Source: Rhodoferax potami (GTDB taxonomy: Bacteria; Pseudomonadota; Gammaproteobacteria; Burkholderiales; Burkholderiaceae_C). From it: 64,000 bases of DNA. Numbering within the stretch: position 1 is the first letter of the stretch; every line of letters starts with the position of its first letter. Under the pieces are notes generated by a model. It searched no databases. It was given only the letters and a program-made list of their open reading frames with translations, and had not been told where the DNA came from. Location of the stretch: assembly GCF_032193765.1 (NCBI RefSeq), contig NZ_JAVBIJ010000001.1, positions 558,001 through 622,000 of the forward strand, given 5' to 3'. Made by a program: the position numbers and the translations under genes. Below, piece by piece: positions 24,964 through 33,119 of the stretch.

Positions 24964-25554
24964 TTAGTCGATCAGGGTGCGGGCAAAGGTGTTGATGGCG
25001 TCCACATCGGCCGGCAGTGCGGTGAAGTGAATGCCTTCGGTCAGCAGCGTGGTGCGCAGGCCGCGGTCCACCTCGCGTGCCTGGTCTTCATCTTGGAAGC
25101 GGCCGGTGTGCACGTATTTTTTGTCACCGCGCTCCACCAGGATGTTGATGTTGTTGTGCTGGTGGTACCACTCCAGAATCTGGGCGCGGGTCTTGCCCAC
25201 GTCGCAAATGTTCTCGGGGTAGTGCTCGTTGTAGTACAGCACCTGGGGGAGCGAGCACTCGGTGATCAGGAACTGCACCTGCCCGTCGAGCAGGTTGAGC
25301 ATCTCGAACTGGCGCTGGGCAATGAAGTACTGGTTTTTCAGCACTTCAAAGTTTTGTTGCCAGACCAGTGACTTGGCGTAGTCGGGAATGGTCTCCACCG
25401 TTTTGTGGTGGAGGTTGAGAAACAGAATGATGGCTGCTGAGAACAGCGACTTGTCGCTACCCGGCCCCCCAATGATGTTGATGACCTTGGTGGGGTACAT
25501 GCGCATCTTGCTCTCGGGCAAGGTGTTGGGTACGGTGGTGTAGCGCAAAGTCAT
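24964..25554 (-). CDS. Phage-like P-loop (AAA/nucleotide-kinase-type) protein with altered Walker A
   Basis: A 196-residue soluble protein. Its layout follows a P-loop family I know mainly from tailed-phage genomes: 'VINIIGGPGSDKS' for the P-loop, 'VETIPDYAKSLVW' after it, a helical middle, 'VQFLITECSLPQVLYYNE', then a basic C-terminal lid. The usual P-loop reads GGPGSGKS; here the glycine before lysine is aspartate. The usual 'ITDSP' is 'ITECS'. Nucleotide binding may be weakened or changed. It sits between two LivK-type genes, 33 bases downstream of the second one, so co-transcription with 25587-26747 is likely. Function unknown. Confidence 0.65.
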   Translation of the reverse strand: MTLRYTTVPNTLPESKMRMYPTKVINIIGGPGSDKSLFSAAIILFLNLHHKTVETIPDYAKSLVWQQNFEVLKNQYFIAQRQFEMLNLLDGQVQFLITECSLPQVLYYNEHYPENICDVGKTRAQILEWYHQHNNINILVERGDKKYVHTGRFQDEDQAREVDRGLRTTLLTEGIHFTALPADVDAINTFARTLID

Positions 25555-25586
25555 GGTGTTCTCCTCAGTGTTCTTTGCGGTGGGGC

Positions 25587-26747
25587 TTACCAGCTGTCAG
25601 AGCGCATCTGGGATTCCCAGAGCCCGCCTTTGCCACTGTAAACCCCAATCACGCCGTAGCGCTGCTCGCCTTTGTCATCCCATTTCATGGAGCCGGTTAC
25701 CGGGGCATAGCCATCGAGCTTTTTGAGCATGGCAGTAATGTCCGCAGCCTTGCTCGACTCGGCGCGCCGGATCGCTGCGGCCAGCACGTGCATTGCGTCG
25801 TAGGTGTAGTGACCGGCGTAGGCGGGGTCTTTTTTGAACTTGGCGCGGTACTTGTCGAGGAAGGCGGCCCCGGCGGTGAATTCGCGGGCTTCCAGGATGG
25901 GCGAGGTCACAAACAAGCCCTTCATGCCGCCGCCGCCCTTGAGCATGTCTGGCGTTTTGGCTGTGTCTGCACCGAGGATGGTGATGCTGGTGTAGTCGAT
26001 TTTTTTCAGAGCTTCAATCAGGGCCACGACCTGGAAGTCGCTCACGGTGGTGACCAGTACCTGCACGTTTTCTGCCTTGAGCTTGGCGGCGAAGGCGTCG
26101 AAATCGACCGTCTTGTCGTCAAAGCTTTGTTTGAGCACGATCTCTTTTTTGGCGAGTTTGAGCTGGACCTCGGCTCCCTCGGCCAGCTCTTTGCCGTAGG
26201 TGGTGCTGTCGTCTTGCAAGGCGTAGCGGGTGCCTGAAATTTGCGATGCCGAGTAGCTGCCAATCGCCTTGGCCTGCAGCGTGTCGTTGGCCACCAGGCG
26301 GAAGGTGGTGTCCAGGCCGAGCTGGGTGAATTTGGGATTGGTGGAAATGGCCAACTGGGCGATGTTGCGGCCCGCATAAATGGGCGCTGCGGCGATGCTG
26401 ACCCCCGAGTTCAGGTGGCCGATGACGGCCACCACACCGGCGTCTACGAGTTGCTGAGCGACGGCCTTGCCGGTTTCGGCGTTGGCCTTGTCGTCGACAG
26501 CCACGATTTCAAAGGTCACGGTCTTGCCCTTGACTTTGTAGCCTTCCTTGTTGATTTCTTCTGCCGCGAGGTTCACACCATTGAGCAAGTCCTGGCCGAG
26601 TGCCGCGAGGTTGCCGCTCAAAGGCTGGGCGACGCCGATTTTGATAACCGCGGGCGTGGAGTCGCAGCCCGCCAACAGCCCGGATGAGGCTACAGCGGAC
26701 GCGGAAAGCAGGCGCAGTGTGCTGCGACGCGAGAGTTTCAATTGCAT
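25587..26747 (-). CDS. LivK-type ABC transporter binding lipoprotein
   Basis: A 386-residue paralogue of the protein at 23558 ('IKIGVAQPLSGNLAALGQD', 'AVIGHLNSGVSIAAAPIYAG'). Its export signal differs: 'SRRSTLRLLSASAVAS' has a twin arginine and ends in the lipobox 'LLAGC', so it is probably a lipoprotein, perhaps Tat-exported. The ATG at 26747 ('MQLKLSRRST') is preferred over one ten codons upstream. Ligand unknown; likely an amino acid or related solute. The P-loop protein gene follows at 33 bases. Confidence 0.88.
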   Translation of the reverse strand: MQLKLSRRSTLRLLSASAVASSGLLAGCDSTPAVIKIGVAQPLSGNLAALGQDLLNGVNLAAEEINKEGYKVKGKTVTFEIVAVDDKANAETGKAVAQQLVDAGVVAVIGHLNSGVSIAAAPIYAGRNIAQLAISTNPKFTQLGLDTTFRLVANDTLQAKAIGSYSASQISGTRYALQDDSTTYGKELAEGAEVQLKLAKKEIVLKQSFDDKTVDFDAFAAKLKAENVQVLVTTVSDFQVVALIEALKKIDYTSITILGADTAKTPDMLKGGGGMKGLFVTSPILEAREFTAGAAFLDKYRAKFKKDPAYAGHYTYDAMHVLAAAIRRAESSKAADITAMLKKLDGYAPVTGSMKWDDKGEQRYGVIGVYSGKGGLWESQMRSDSW

Positions 26748-26845
26748 GGAAGGGGTCCTAGGGAATCGATGGGGCATTGTAGGGAGCTATACCCAGCAAC
26801 ACCCATGCCACAGAGGGCTCGTTTACCCCAAGTAGAAGCCGCCCA

Positions 26846-27709
26846 CTACATGGCTTTGAAGCGGTGGGCGTAAAGGCGGCTGACCGGCAGTTTGTCATGG
26901 CGCTCGCGCAAGGTGAGCGAGAGCTTGCCCGCCTCGTCGCGGTGCACGAATGCAATTGCGCTGGCCCGCACCACAGTGCCGCGGTGGATCTGCCAGAACT
27001 CGTCCGGGTCGAGCTGGTTGAGCAGGTCTTTCAGGGGGGTGCGCAGCAGGTATTCGCGGTCGGCAGTCAGGACCCGCAGGTACTTGTCGGCCGCCTCGAA
27101 CACCAGCACCTCGCTCACCGAGACCATGTGAATCTGCTGCCCCACGCTGGCTTGCAGCACCTGCAGGCGGGGCAGAGCTGGCGTCGCGCCCATGCCGCTG
27201 CCGGTGACCCGGGCGCTGTGCTCCAGCAGGCCGCGCAGTTGGTGCAGCGTGGCGTCCAAGGTGGCATCAGGTACTGGATTTGCTATTGTTTCAGGAGCGG
27301 TATGCGCAGGTTTTATGAGGGCCTGCTGCAGTTTTGACACAGTTTTTTGTAAGCGCGCGGCTTGCACTGGCTTGAGCAGGTAGTCCATAGCCTGCGCTTC
27401 AAAGGCTTGCACTGCGTATTGGTCGTAGGCGGTCACAAACACCAGCGCAGGGAAGGGCTGGTGCGGCGCGTGGGCCGGGGGCCAGAGTTCGGCCAGCTCG
27501 AGGGCGGCGTCCAGCCCGCTCAGGCCGGGCATGCGGATGTCAAAAAACAGCACCTGGGGTGCCAGCTCCAGCGCAGCCCGAACGGCGGATGCGCCATCGC
27601 CCACGGTTCGCAGCACCTGCAGCCCGGGCCAGGCACGGGCCAGCTCGGCCTGCAGGGCCATGGCCAACAGGGGCTCGTCTTCAGCTATCAGTGCGGTCGC
27701 AACGGTCAT
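26846..27709 (-). CDS. LytTR-family response regulator
   Basis: A 287-residue regulator: receiver domain at residues 1 to about 120 (acidic pocket 'IAEDEP', phospho-acceptor 'LFFDIRMPGLSG', 'VFVTAYDQYAVQAFEA', then 'YLLKPV'), a linker, and a LytTR DNA-binding domain from about 190 ('ADKYLRVLTADREYLLRTPL', 'WQIHRGTVV'). The linker contains a copy of the window's repeat in frame. It is paired with the LytS-like kinase immediately upstream (6-base gap). It resembles AlgR-type regulators of surface behaviour; targets are unknown. Confidence 0.92.
   Translation of the reverse strand: MTVATALIAEDEPLLAMALQAELARAWPGLQVLRTVGDGASAVRAALELAPQVLFFDIRMPGLSGLDAALELAELWPPAHAPHQPFPALVFVTAYDQYAVQAFEAQAMDYLLKPVQAARLQKTVSKLQQALIKPAHTAPETIANPVPDATLDATLHQLRGLLEHSARVTGSGMGATPALPRLQVLQASVGQQIHMVSVSEVLVFEAADKYLRVLTADREYLLRTPLKDLLNQLDPDEFWQIHRGTVVRASAIAFVHRDEAGKLSLTLRERHDKLPVSRLYAHRFKAM
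27280..27324 (-). repeat. Repeat relative G1, in frame in the LytTR regulator linker
   Basis: TTGCTATTGTTTCAGGAGC, then TATGCGCAGG and GAGGGCCT match the reverse-oriented repeat blocks (TTGCTA, AGNAGC, TGCGCA, GGGCCT). It encodes roughly residues 128-143 of the regulator, between receiver and DNA-binding domains, without breaking the frame. Similarity is partial. Confidence 0.5.
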
Positions 27710-27715
27710 GAGGGC

Positions 27716-28774
27716 TCAGATCTTGAGGGGGAAAGTGACACTGGCGCTTATTCCGCCTTCGGGGGCTGCTACTAAAAGCATAGCGCCCTCGCTACCGAAG
27801 GTGGTGGCCAGTCGCTCGCGCACCTGTTGCAAGCCAAAGCCGTGGCCGGGTGAGGGCGTGGCTTGGCCTTGCAGGCGGGTCGGGTCTGCGCCCAAGCCGG
27901 TGTCTTGCACCTGCAAAGTTAAGCGCCCGTGGTCTGCGCTGGCGGCGATGCGGATGCGGCCGCCCTCCACCTTGGGCTCCAGGCCATGCTGGATGCTGTT
28001 TTCTACCAGGGGTTGCAGCAGCAGGGGCGGCACCGGCTGGTCGCGCAATGCATCGGGCAGGTCCAGGGTGAACTGCAGCCGTGGTCCCATGCGGATGGCC
28101 ATGAGCTCGAGGTAGTCGTGCAGGCGGGCAAACTCATCGGCCAGGGTGTGGCGGGTGCCGCCTGCCGGCGCGCGCGAGGCCGAGAGGGTGGCCCGCAAGT
28201 AGGCAATCATGTGATCCAGCATGGTTTGGGCCCGGGCCGGGTCGAGGCTGATCAGGGCGCGCAGGTTGGCCAGGGTGTTGAACAGCATGTGCGGCTCCAG
28301 CTGCGATTCGAGCAGCTTGAGCTGGGCCTCGCTGGCTTGGCGGCGGGCAATCTCGAGGTTTTGCCGCTCAGCGGCGAGTTGCTCCCGGCTCACAAATACC
28401 CAGCAAATCGTGCCGCCGGCCACCAGGCTCACAAACAACATGCCCCAGGCCATGCGGGGCGTCTGTTTCCAGTATTGAAACGAGGTGGTGCCCAGGATCA
28501 GGTCGGTCAGCAGATGGCCGCTCACATAGCCCAGCACCACCGACACCGGCACGATGAAGATCAGCCGGGACACATGCTTTTGCCAGTTGTCCACCAAGAA
28601 GTAGTTGGCACACTCGATGTAGCACCAGATGCAAATGCCTATGCAGTTCGAATACACCAGGTTGAGGCCGAACGAGTGGTTGTCAAACAGCGTGATGCCC
28701 AGCGCAATGACGGTGTTGAGGACCAGCACCTTGAGGCCGCGCAGGGCTAAAGCAGTAGGGGGCAGGGGGCGCAT
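27716..28774 (-). CDS. LytS/AlgZ-like membrane sensor histidine kinase
   Basis: A 352-residue kinase with four membrane helices in the first 130 residues, then a coiled linker ('LAAERQNLEIARRQASEAQ') and the His_kinase domain with 'LESQLEPHMLFNTLANL' (phospho-histidine in 'LEPHML'), an N-box 'LVENSIQHGLEPK' and G-boxes 'DTGLGADP' and 'GHGFGLQQV'. It should phosphorylate the LytTR regulator encoded just downstream. Its sensory input is through the membrane part and is unknown. Confidence 0.92.
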   Translation of the reverse strand: MRPLPPTALALRGLKVLVLNTVIALGITLFDNHSFGLNLVYSNCIGICIWCYIECANYFLVDNWQKHVSRLIFIVPVSVVLGYVSGHLLTDLILGTTSFQYWKQTPRMAWGMLFVSLVAGGTICWVFVSREQLAAERQNLEIARRQASEAQLKLLESQLEPHMLFNTLANLRALISLDPARAQTMLDHMIAYLRATLSASRAPAGGTRHTLADEFARLHDYLELMAIRMGPRLQFTLDLPDALRDQPVPPLLLQPLVENSIQHGLEPKVEGGRIRIAASADHGRLTLQVQDTGLGADPTRLQGQATPSPGHGFGLQQVRERLATTFGSEGAMLLVAAPEGGISASVTFPLKI

Positions 28775-28807
28775 AGGGCTCTGAGTATGCCGCCAAGCGT
28801 GGCGCGC

Positions 28808-29104
28808 TTACCAGGGGTCGCGCTGGGCTTGCAGGGCTTGGCGCTCACGCTCCAGCAGCGAGTGAAACAGGCCGACCCGTTGCAGGCGGATGAACACCAC
28901 CGCACCGTGTACCGCCAGGCCCAGTGCCCAGCCCGCAGCAGGGAACACGGCCCAGTGCAGGCCTTGCAAGGCTGCCAGCAGCATCAGCCCGGCGTTAACG
29001 AAAACAAACACCAGGGCGTGGATGTACCACCCCATTTTGGCGCCCGCCCGTTTGCGGGCCAGGCGCTCCAGGTCGGCGGGTGAGAGAGTGGTGAATGCGT
29101 TCAT
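28808..29104 (-). CDS. Small 2TM-domain membrane protein
   Basis: A 98-residue protein with two hydrophobic helices ('HALVFVFVNAGLMLLAAL' and 'WAVFPAAGWALGLAVHGAVV') between a basic N-terminal helix and a basic C-terminal tail, matching the 2TM domain often found near LytTR/LytS systems. It lies 33 bases upstream of the kinase gene on the same strand, so it is likely part of that operon. Frame starts further up are discounted because the family starts at 'MNAFTTLSPADLERLARKR'. Confidence 0.8.
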   Translation of the reverse strand: MNAFTTLSPADLERLARKRAGAKMGWYIHALVFVFVNAGLMLLAALQGLHWAVFPAAGWALGLAVHGAVVFIRLQRVGLFHSLLERERQALQAQRDPW

Positions 29105-29129
29105 AGCGATGGACTCCAAGCGGGGTGAA

Positions 29130-29543
29130 TTACAAAAGGCCGAACCATTGGCCCCAGACCAGCTGGCCGAGGTAGCGCCCGGGCAGCAACGTGAAGGCGC
29201 CCGCACCCAGGCAGGCACCGACATAAAGGCCCTGCATGATCTTGCGGTGGCGCGCAATATCGTGGAGCGCGAGCGCCCGGAACGCACCGAACAGGCCCGC
29301 CAGCGTGACCGGCACAAACAAGTGGATCCAGGTGTAGCCGGCCCAGTTGGGTAGCTGGTAGTCGCGGATAAACATGGCGCTGATGGCGGTAGCCAGCATC
29401 ATCGTGACCCAGGCGTAGCCGGCCGCGCGGTGCAAGCGGGTGCGCTGTGTGCTGCCGCGCCGGGCCCAGATGGCCAGCGGCCCGATCACCAGGGCGGCGA
29501 GTGCTGAGGTCAAATGAACAGCAATGACGGGTGTAAGTGGCAT
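29130..29543 (-). CDS. DUF2306-like membrane protein
   Basis: A 137-residue protein with four hydrophobic helices and conserved polar pieces 'RLHRAAGYAWVTMMLATAI', 'WIHLFVPVTL', 'HRKIMQGLYVG'. These histidine-bearing helices match small predicted membrane proteins of the DUF2306 type. Function unknown; it may bind heme through its histidines, which is inference. It is upstream of the 2TM gene, 25 bases apart. The ATG at 29541-29543 is used; the frame is open far upstream but that is the antisense of macA. Confidence 0.78.
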   Translation of the reverse strand: MPLTPVIAVHLTSALAALVIGPLAIWARRGSTQRTRLHRAAGYAWVTMMLATAISAMFIRDYQLPNWAGYTWIHLFVPVTLAGLFGAFRALALHDIARHRKIMQGLYVGACLGAGAFTLLPGRYLGQLVWGQWFGLL

Positions 29544-29741
29544 GGCGGCGGGGTTGTGGGCTGGCGATGGCGTGACTGTGACGCGTGCGCCATCACTTGC
29601 CCACCGGTTTGCGACGGAATGCAGCCCCGGCGGCGCGAGATGCAGCACCACGGCGCAAGTTGCACGTTCCCGCCCCGGAGCGGTCAAGGGCCTTTGGGTG
29701 GCTGACATGGGTTTGCCATGGCGGCTTTCTAAAATCAAGGC

Positions 29742-31019
29742 ATGAATACAAAACGCATAGGCGCCGCCGTGGCGCTGGTGGCTGCCTTGGGAGCGGGCGG
29801 CTGGTGGTGGGTGCAGCAACAAAATGGCGGCAAAGTCGAGTACCGCACGGCGACGGTGAGTCGCGGCAATCTGCAAGCCACCGTGGCGGCCAGTGGCGCC
29901 GTCAGCCCCGTGGCGCAGGTAAGTGTGGGCACCCAGGTGAGCGGCCAGATCCGCGACGTGCTGGTGGATTTCAATAGCGAAGTCAAAGCCGGCCAGCTGA
30001 TTGCCCAGATAGATCCCGAGACGTTTGAATACCGGGTGCGCAGCGCCCAAGCGGATGTGGATGCCGCTCGGGCCGCGGTGTTGACCGCCCAGGCCAACGC
30101 GCTGGCCGCACAAACCCAGGTGTCGCGCGCGCAGGTGGACTTGGACGAGGCCCGACGCGACTCCGACCGTAAAAAGAGCTTGGCCGACCAGCAGTTCATT
30201 GCCGCCAGCGAGGCCGATAAGGCCCGCGCTTTGGTGAACACCAGCCTGGAGGCCATGAAAAGCGTGCAAGCCCAGGTGGGCGTGGCCCAAGCCCAGGTCA
30301 AAACTGCACAGGCCAATGTGGCCCAGCGCGAGGCGGCACTGGCGCAGGCGCGTATCGATCTGGCCCGCACCCGCATTACTTCGCCGGTGAACGGCATTGT
30401 GATCAAGCGCACCATCGAGCGTGGCCAAACGGTGGCCAGCAGCCTGCAGGCGCCCGAGCTGTTTGTGATTGCCCAGAACCTGTCCGACATGCAGGTCGAA
30501 GCCGCGATTGACGAGAGCGATGTGGGCCGCCTCAAAACCGGCCAGAAAGCCAGCTTTACGGTGGATGCCTTTCCCGGCCAGACCTTTGAGGGCAGCATCC
30601 GCCAGGTGCGCAAGGCCGCCACCAATGTGGCCAATGTGGTGACCTATGTGGCCATCGTCGGTTTCAAAAACGAAGGCGGCAAACTGTTGCCCGGCATGAC
30701 GGCCAATGTGCGCATCATCACCGACCAGCGCGACAAAGCGCTCAAGGTGCCCAATGCCGCACTGCGCATGCGTATCGAGGGCGTGGACGCCCCGGCAGGC
30801 GGGCGCGGGCAGGGCCGGGGCCGGGTGTACACACTCGCCGCCGACGGCAAGCCGCAGGCGGTGGCGGTGCGCATCGGGGTGAGCGACGGCAGTGCCACCG
30901 AGGTGCTCGAAGGCGGCGAGGGATCTGCCGGTCTGGCGGAGGGCGCTGAGGTGATCACGGGTCTCAAAAACACATCCTCTGCCAAAGCCGGTGGCAGCGG
31001 CCCCCGGTCGCCGTTTTGA
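29742..31019 (+). CDS. macA: MacA-like periplasmic adaptor of a tripartite efflux system
   Basis: A 425-residue adaptor: N-terminal membrane anchor ('IGAAVALVAALGAGGWWWV'), lipoyl half-motifs ('VAQVSVGTQVSGQIRDVLVD' and 'TSPVNGIVIKRTIERGQTV'), and a long alpha-hairpin between them rich in alanine and glutamine. The beta-barrel and membrane-proximal domains follow. It would bridge MacB in the inner membrane to a TolC-type outer channel, exporting macrolides, peptides or lipid-linked compounds. The macB ATPase gene starts 11 bases downstream. No TolC gene is in the window. Confidence 0.9.
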   Translation: MNTKRIGAAVALVAALGAGGWWWVQQQNGGKVEYRTATVSRGNLQATVAASGAVSPVAQVSVGTQVSGQIRDVLVDFNSEVKAGQLIAQIDPETFEYRVRSAQADVDAARAAVLTAQANALAAQTQVSRAQVDLDEARRDSDRKKSLADQQFIAASEADKARALVNTSLEAMKSVQAQVGVAQAQVKTAQANVAQREAALAQARIDLARTRITSPVNGIVIKRTIERGQTVASSLQAPELFVIAQNLSDMQVEAAIDESDVGRLKTGQKASFTVDAFPGQTFEGSIRQVRKAATNVANVVTYVAIVGFKNEGGKLLPGMTANVRIITDQRDKALKVPNAALRMRIEGVDAPAGGRGQGRGRVYTLAADGKPQAVAVRIGVSDGSATEVLEGGEGSAGLAEGAEVITGLKNTSSAKAGGSGPRSPF

Positions 31020-31029
31020 GGGACGCCCG

Positions 31030-31806
31030 ATGCTGATATCGGCCCGCGAACTGACCAAGACCTACGCCATGGGCGACCAGACCGTGCACGCCCTGCGCGG
31101 CGTGTCGCTGGACATTGCCGAGGGCGAGATGGTGGCCATCATGGGCACCTCGGGGTCCGGCAAATCGACCTTGATGAATATTTTGGGTTGCCTGGACCAG
31201 CCCGGCAGCGGCAGCTATCTGCTGGCGGGCGAGGCGGTGCAAGACATGAGGCCCGACGCGCTGGCCTCGATCCGCAACCGGCGCATCGGCTTTGTGTTTC
31301 AGCAGTTCAACCTGCTGGCCCGCACCAGTGCGCTGGAAAACGTGGAGCTGCCCATGGTGTACGCCGGCGTCAAGGCGCCGGAGCGACATGCCCGCGCCCT
31401 GGAGGCGCTGCAGCGCGTGGGCTTGGGCGAGCGGGCCCATCACACGCCGGCCGAGCTGTCGGGCGGACAACAGCAGCGGGTGGCGATTGCGCGCGCGCTA
31501 GTGAACCGGCCGCAACTCATCTTGGCCGATGAGCCTACCGGCGCGCTGGACTCAGAAACGAGCGAAGACATCATGCGCCTGCTCACCGACCTGAACCGCC
31601 AGGGCATGACGGTGGTCCTGGTAACCCATGAACCCGACATCGCCGCCTGGGCCCGCCGCAAACTGGTCTTCAAAGACGGCCGCATGGTGGAAGACACCTT
31701 GCAAGCGGGGGCCAAGGGAGAGTCGAACGCCGCCGGGCCGACCCAAGGCGTGAGGGCCCCCGTGGGGGGCAGCGACCCGCAAAGCGGTGGAGCGTGGGGG
31801 CTATGA
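31030..31806 (+). CDS. macB: MacB-type ABC transporter ATPase
   Basis: A 258-residue ATPase: Walker A 'GTSGSGKST', Q-loop 'FVFQQFNLLARTSALENVEL', signature 'LSGGQQQRVAIARALVNRP', Walker B 'LILADEPTGALD', and the switch histidine 'VLVTHEPDIA'. In classical MacB this domain is fused to the permease; here the two are separate genes that overlap by ATGA. The last 30 or so residues are low-complexity and come from a GC-rich repeat. The ATG at 31030 is preferred over the frame's first start at 30991, which overlaps macA. Confidence 0.92.
   Translation: MLISARELTKTYAMGDQTVHALRGVSLDIAEGEMVAIMGTSGSGKSTLMNILGCLDQPGSGSYLLAGEAVQDMRPDALASIRNRRIGFVFQQFNLLARTSALENVELPMVYAGVKAPERHARALEALQRVGLGERAHHTPAELSGGQQQRVAIARALVNRPQLILADEPTGALDSETSEDIMRLLTDLNRQGMTVVLVTHEPDIAAWARRKLVFKDGRMVEDTLQAGAKGESNAAGPTQGVRAPVGGSDPQSGGAWGL
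31706..31801 (+). repeat. GC-rich repeat forming the ATPase C-terminal tail
   Basis: The stretch contains the near-palindrome GGGCCCCCGTGGGGGGC and the segment GCAAAGCGGTGGAGCGTGGG. Similar GC-rich intergenic palindromes are common in Comamonadaceae from memory. Here it is read as the final residues of the MacB ATPase, and the permease ATG follows at once. Confidence 0.45.
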
Positions 31807-33038
31807 ATTTTTTTGCGGCATTGCGCAGCGCATGGCGGTCGCTCGCGGCCAACACCTTGCGCAGTATCTTGACCATGCTGGGCATCATCATCGGGGTGGC
31901 GGCAGTGATCACCATGATTGCGGTCGGCCGGGGCGCGACTGACCGGGTGCAGGAGCAGATGAAGGGCCTGGGCTCCAACATCATGCTGGTGCTGCCCGGC
32001 GGTGTGTCGCAAGCCGGGGTGCGCCTAGGCGCACAGACCCGCCAGCGCCTGACCGAAGAGGACGCTGCGGCCATTGGCCTTGAAATTCCCGAAGTGCAGG
32101 TGGCCGCCCCCACCTCGCGTACCAGTGCCCAGCTGGTGTTTGGCAATACCAACTGGAGTTCGACCGTTTTTGGAGTGAACAACGACTACCTCGAGGCGCG
32201 CGACTGGCCCATGGCTGCCGGCCGCATGTTTGATGCCGGTGAACTGGCGGGCTCGGCCAAAGTGGCCTGGATCGGCAGCACCGTGGCCCGAGAGCTGTTC
32301 GGGGACCAGGACCCGATTGAGCAGGTGGTGCGGGTGCGCAATATCCCGATGACGGTGATCGGCGTTTTGGCGCCCAAGGGCCAGAACTCGATGGGGCAGG
32401 ACCAGGACGATGTGGTCATGGTGCCGCTGGGCACTTTGCGCAACCGCATCTGGGGTGGCGACGCGACCAGCCGGCTCAAGCGGGTGGGCAGCATCAGCGT
32501 GAAGGTGCGTGAAGGGCAGGACATGCGGGCGGTGGAAGACAGCATCAAAGACCTGTTGCGCCAGCGCTTTAAGGTGCAAGAGGGGATTGAAGACCCGTTT
32601 GTGGTGCGCAACCTGACCGAGATTTTGCAGGCCCAGGAGGAAAGCAGCCGTGTGATGACGCTGCTGTTGGCGGCGGTGGCGGGCATCAGCTTGCTGATTG
32701 GTGGCATTGGCATCATGAACATCATGCTGGTCAACGTGACCGAGCGCACCCGCGAGATCGGGCTGCGCATGGCGGTGGGGGCCCGGGGGCGGGACATCCT
32801 GGCCCAGTTCTTGATTGAAGCTGTCACGCTGAGCCTGTTGGGTGGCGCCATCGGGGTCGCGTTCGGGGCGCTGGCCACCTGGGGTGTGGGACACTTCGCG
32901 GGGTGGCAGGTGGCGTTGAGTGCAGGCTCGGTGCTGCTGGCGGTGGGGTTCTCGGCGGTGGTGGGTGTCTTTTTTGGCTACTACCCGGCGCGGCGCGCGG
33001 CCAAGCTGCTGCCGATCCAGGCCCTGCGCTACGAGTAG
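31803..33038 (+). CDS. macB: MacB-type ABC transporter permease
   Basis: A 411-residue protein with the MacB/FtsX layout: one helix near the N-terminus ('ILTMLGIIIGVAAVITMIAV'), a large periplasmic domain, then three helices ('LLAAVAGISLLIGGIGIMNI' and later). 'LVNVTERTREIGLRMAVGAR' is the conserved coupling region. ATG at 31803 overlaps the ATPase stop by ATGA. It acts with the ATPase and MacA to drive export by mechanotransmission. Its stop codon abuts repeat R7. Confidence 0.93.
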   Translation: MNFFAALRSAWRSLAANTLRSILTMLGIIIGVAAVITMIAVGRGATDRVQEQMKGLGSNIMLVLPGGVSQAGVRLGAQTRQRLTEEDAAAIGLEIPEVQVAAPTSRTSAQLVFGNTNWSSTVFGVNNDYLEARDWPMAAGRMFDAGELAGSAKVAWIGSTVARELFGDQDPIEQVVRVRNIPMTVIGVLAPKGQNSMGQDQDDVVMVPLGTLRNRIWGGDATSRLKRVGSISVKVREGQDMRAVEDSIKDLLRQRFKVQEGIEDPFVVRNLTEILQAQEESSRVMTLLLAAVAGISLLIGGIGIMNIMLVNVTERTREIGLRMAVGARGRDILAQFLIEAVTLSLLGGAIGVAFGALATWGVGHFAGWQVALSAGSVLLAVGFSAVVGVFFGYYPARRAAKLLPIQALRYE

Positions 33039-33094
33039 TTGCTATCAAAATGTGAGCTACTCGCGCATATAAAATGAGCGCCAGAGGCCAATTT
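33039..33094 (-). repeat. Interspersed repeat, copy R7 (reverse orientation)
   Basis: TTGCTATCAAAATGTGAGCT, then ACTCGCGCATATAAAATGAG and CGCCAGAGGCCAATTT. It is the reverse complement of the repeat and starts at the base after the macB permease stop codon. It lies in the macB-uppP gap, and a false start for uppP (33093) falls at its end. Confidence 0.85.
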
Positions 33095-33119
33095 GGCTTG
33101 TATTTCAGGGAGAGATTTT

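Noticed and set aside
27766-27790. A possible repeat half near the 3' end of the LytS-like kinase gene (GCTACTAAAAGCATAGC)
   Set aside because: It matches only the terminal hairpin block and lacks the other blocks, so it was not listed as a copy.
29130-31058. A 642-codon minus-strand open frame running antisense through macA
   Set aside because: Only its last 137 codons look like a protein (the DUF2306-type gene at 29130-29543). The rest mirrors macA and is rich in His, Gly and Leu, as antisense frames of GC-rich genes are.
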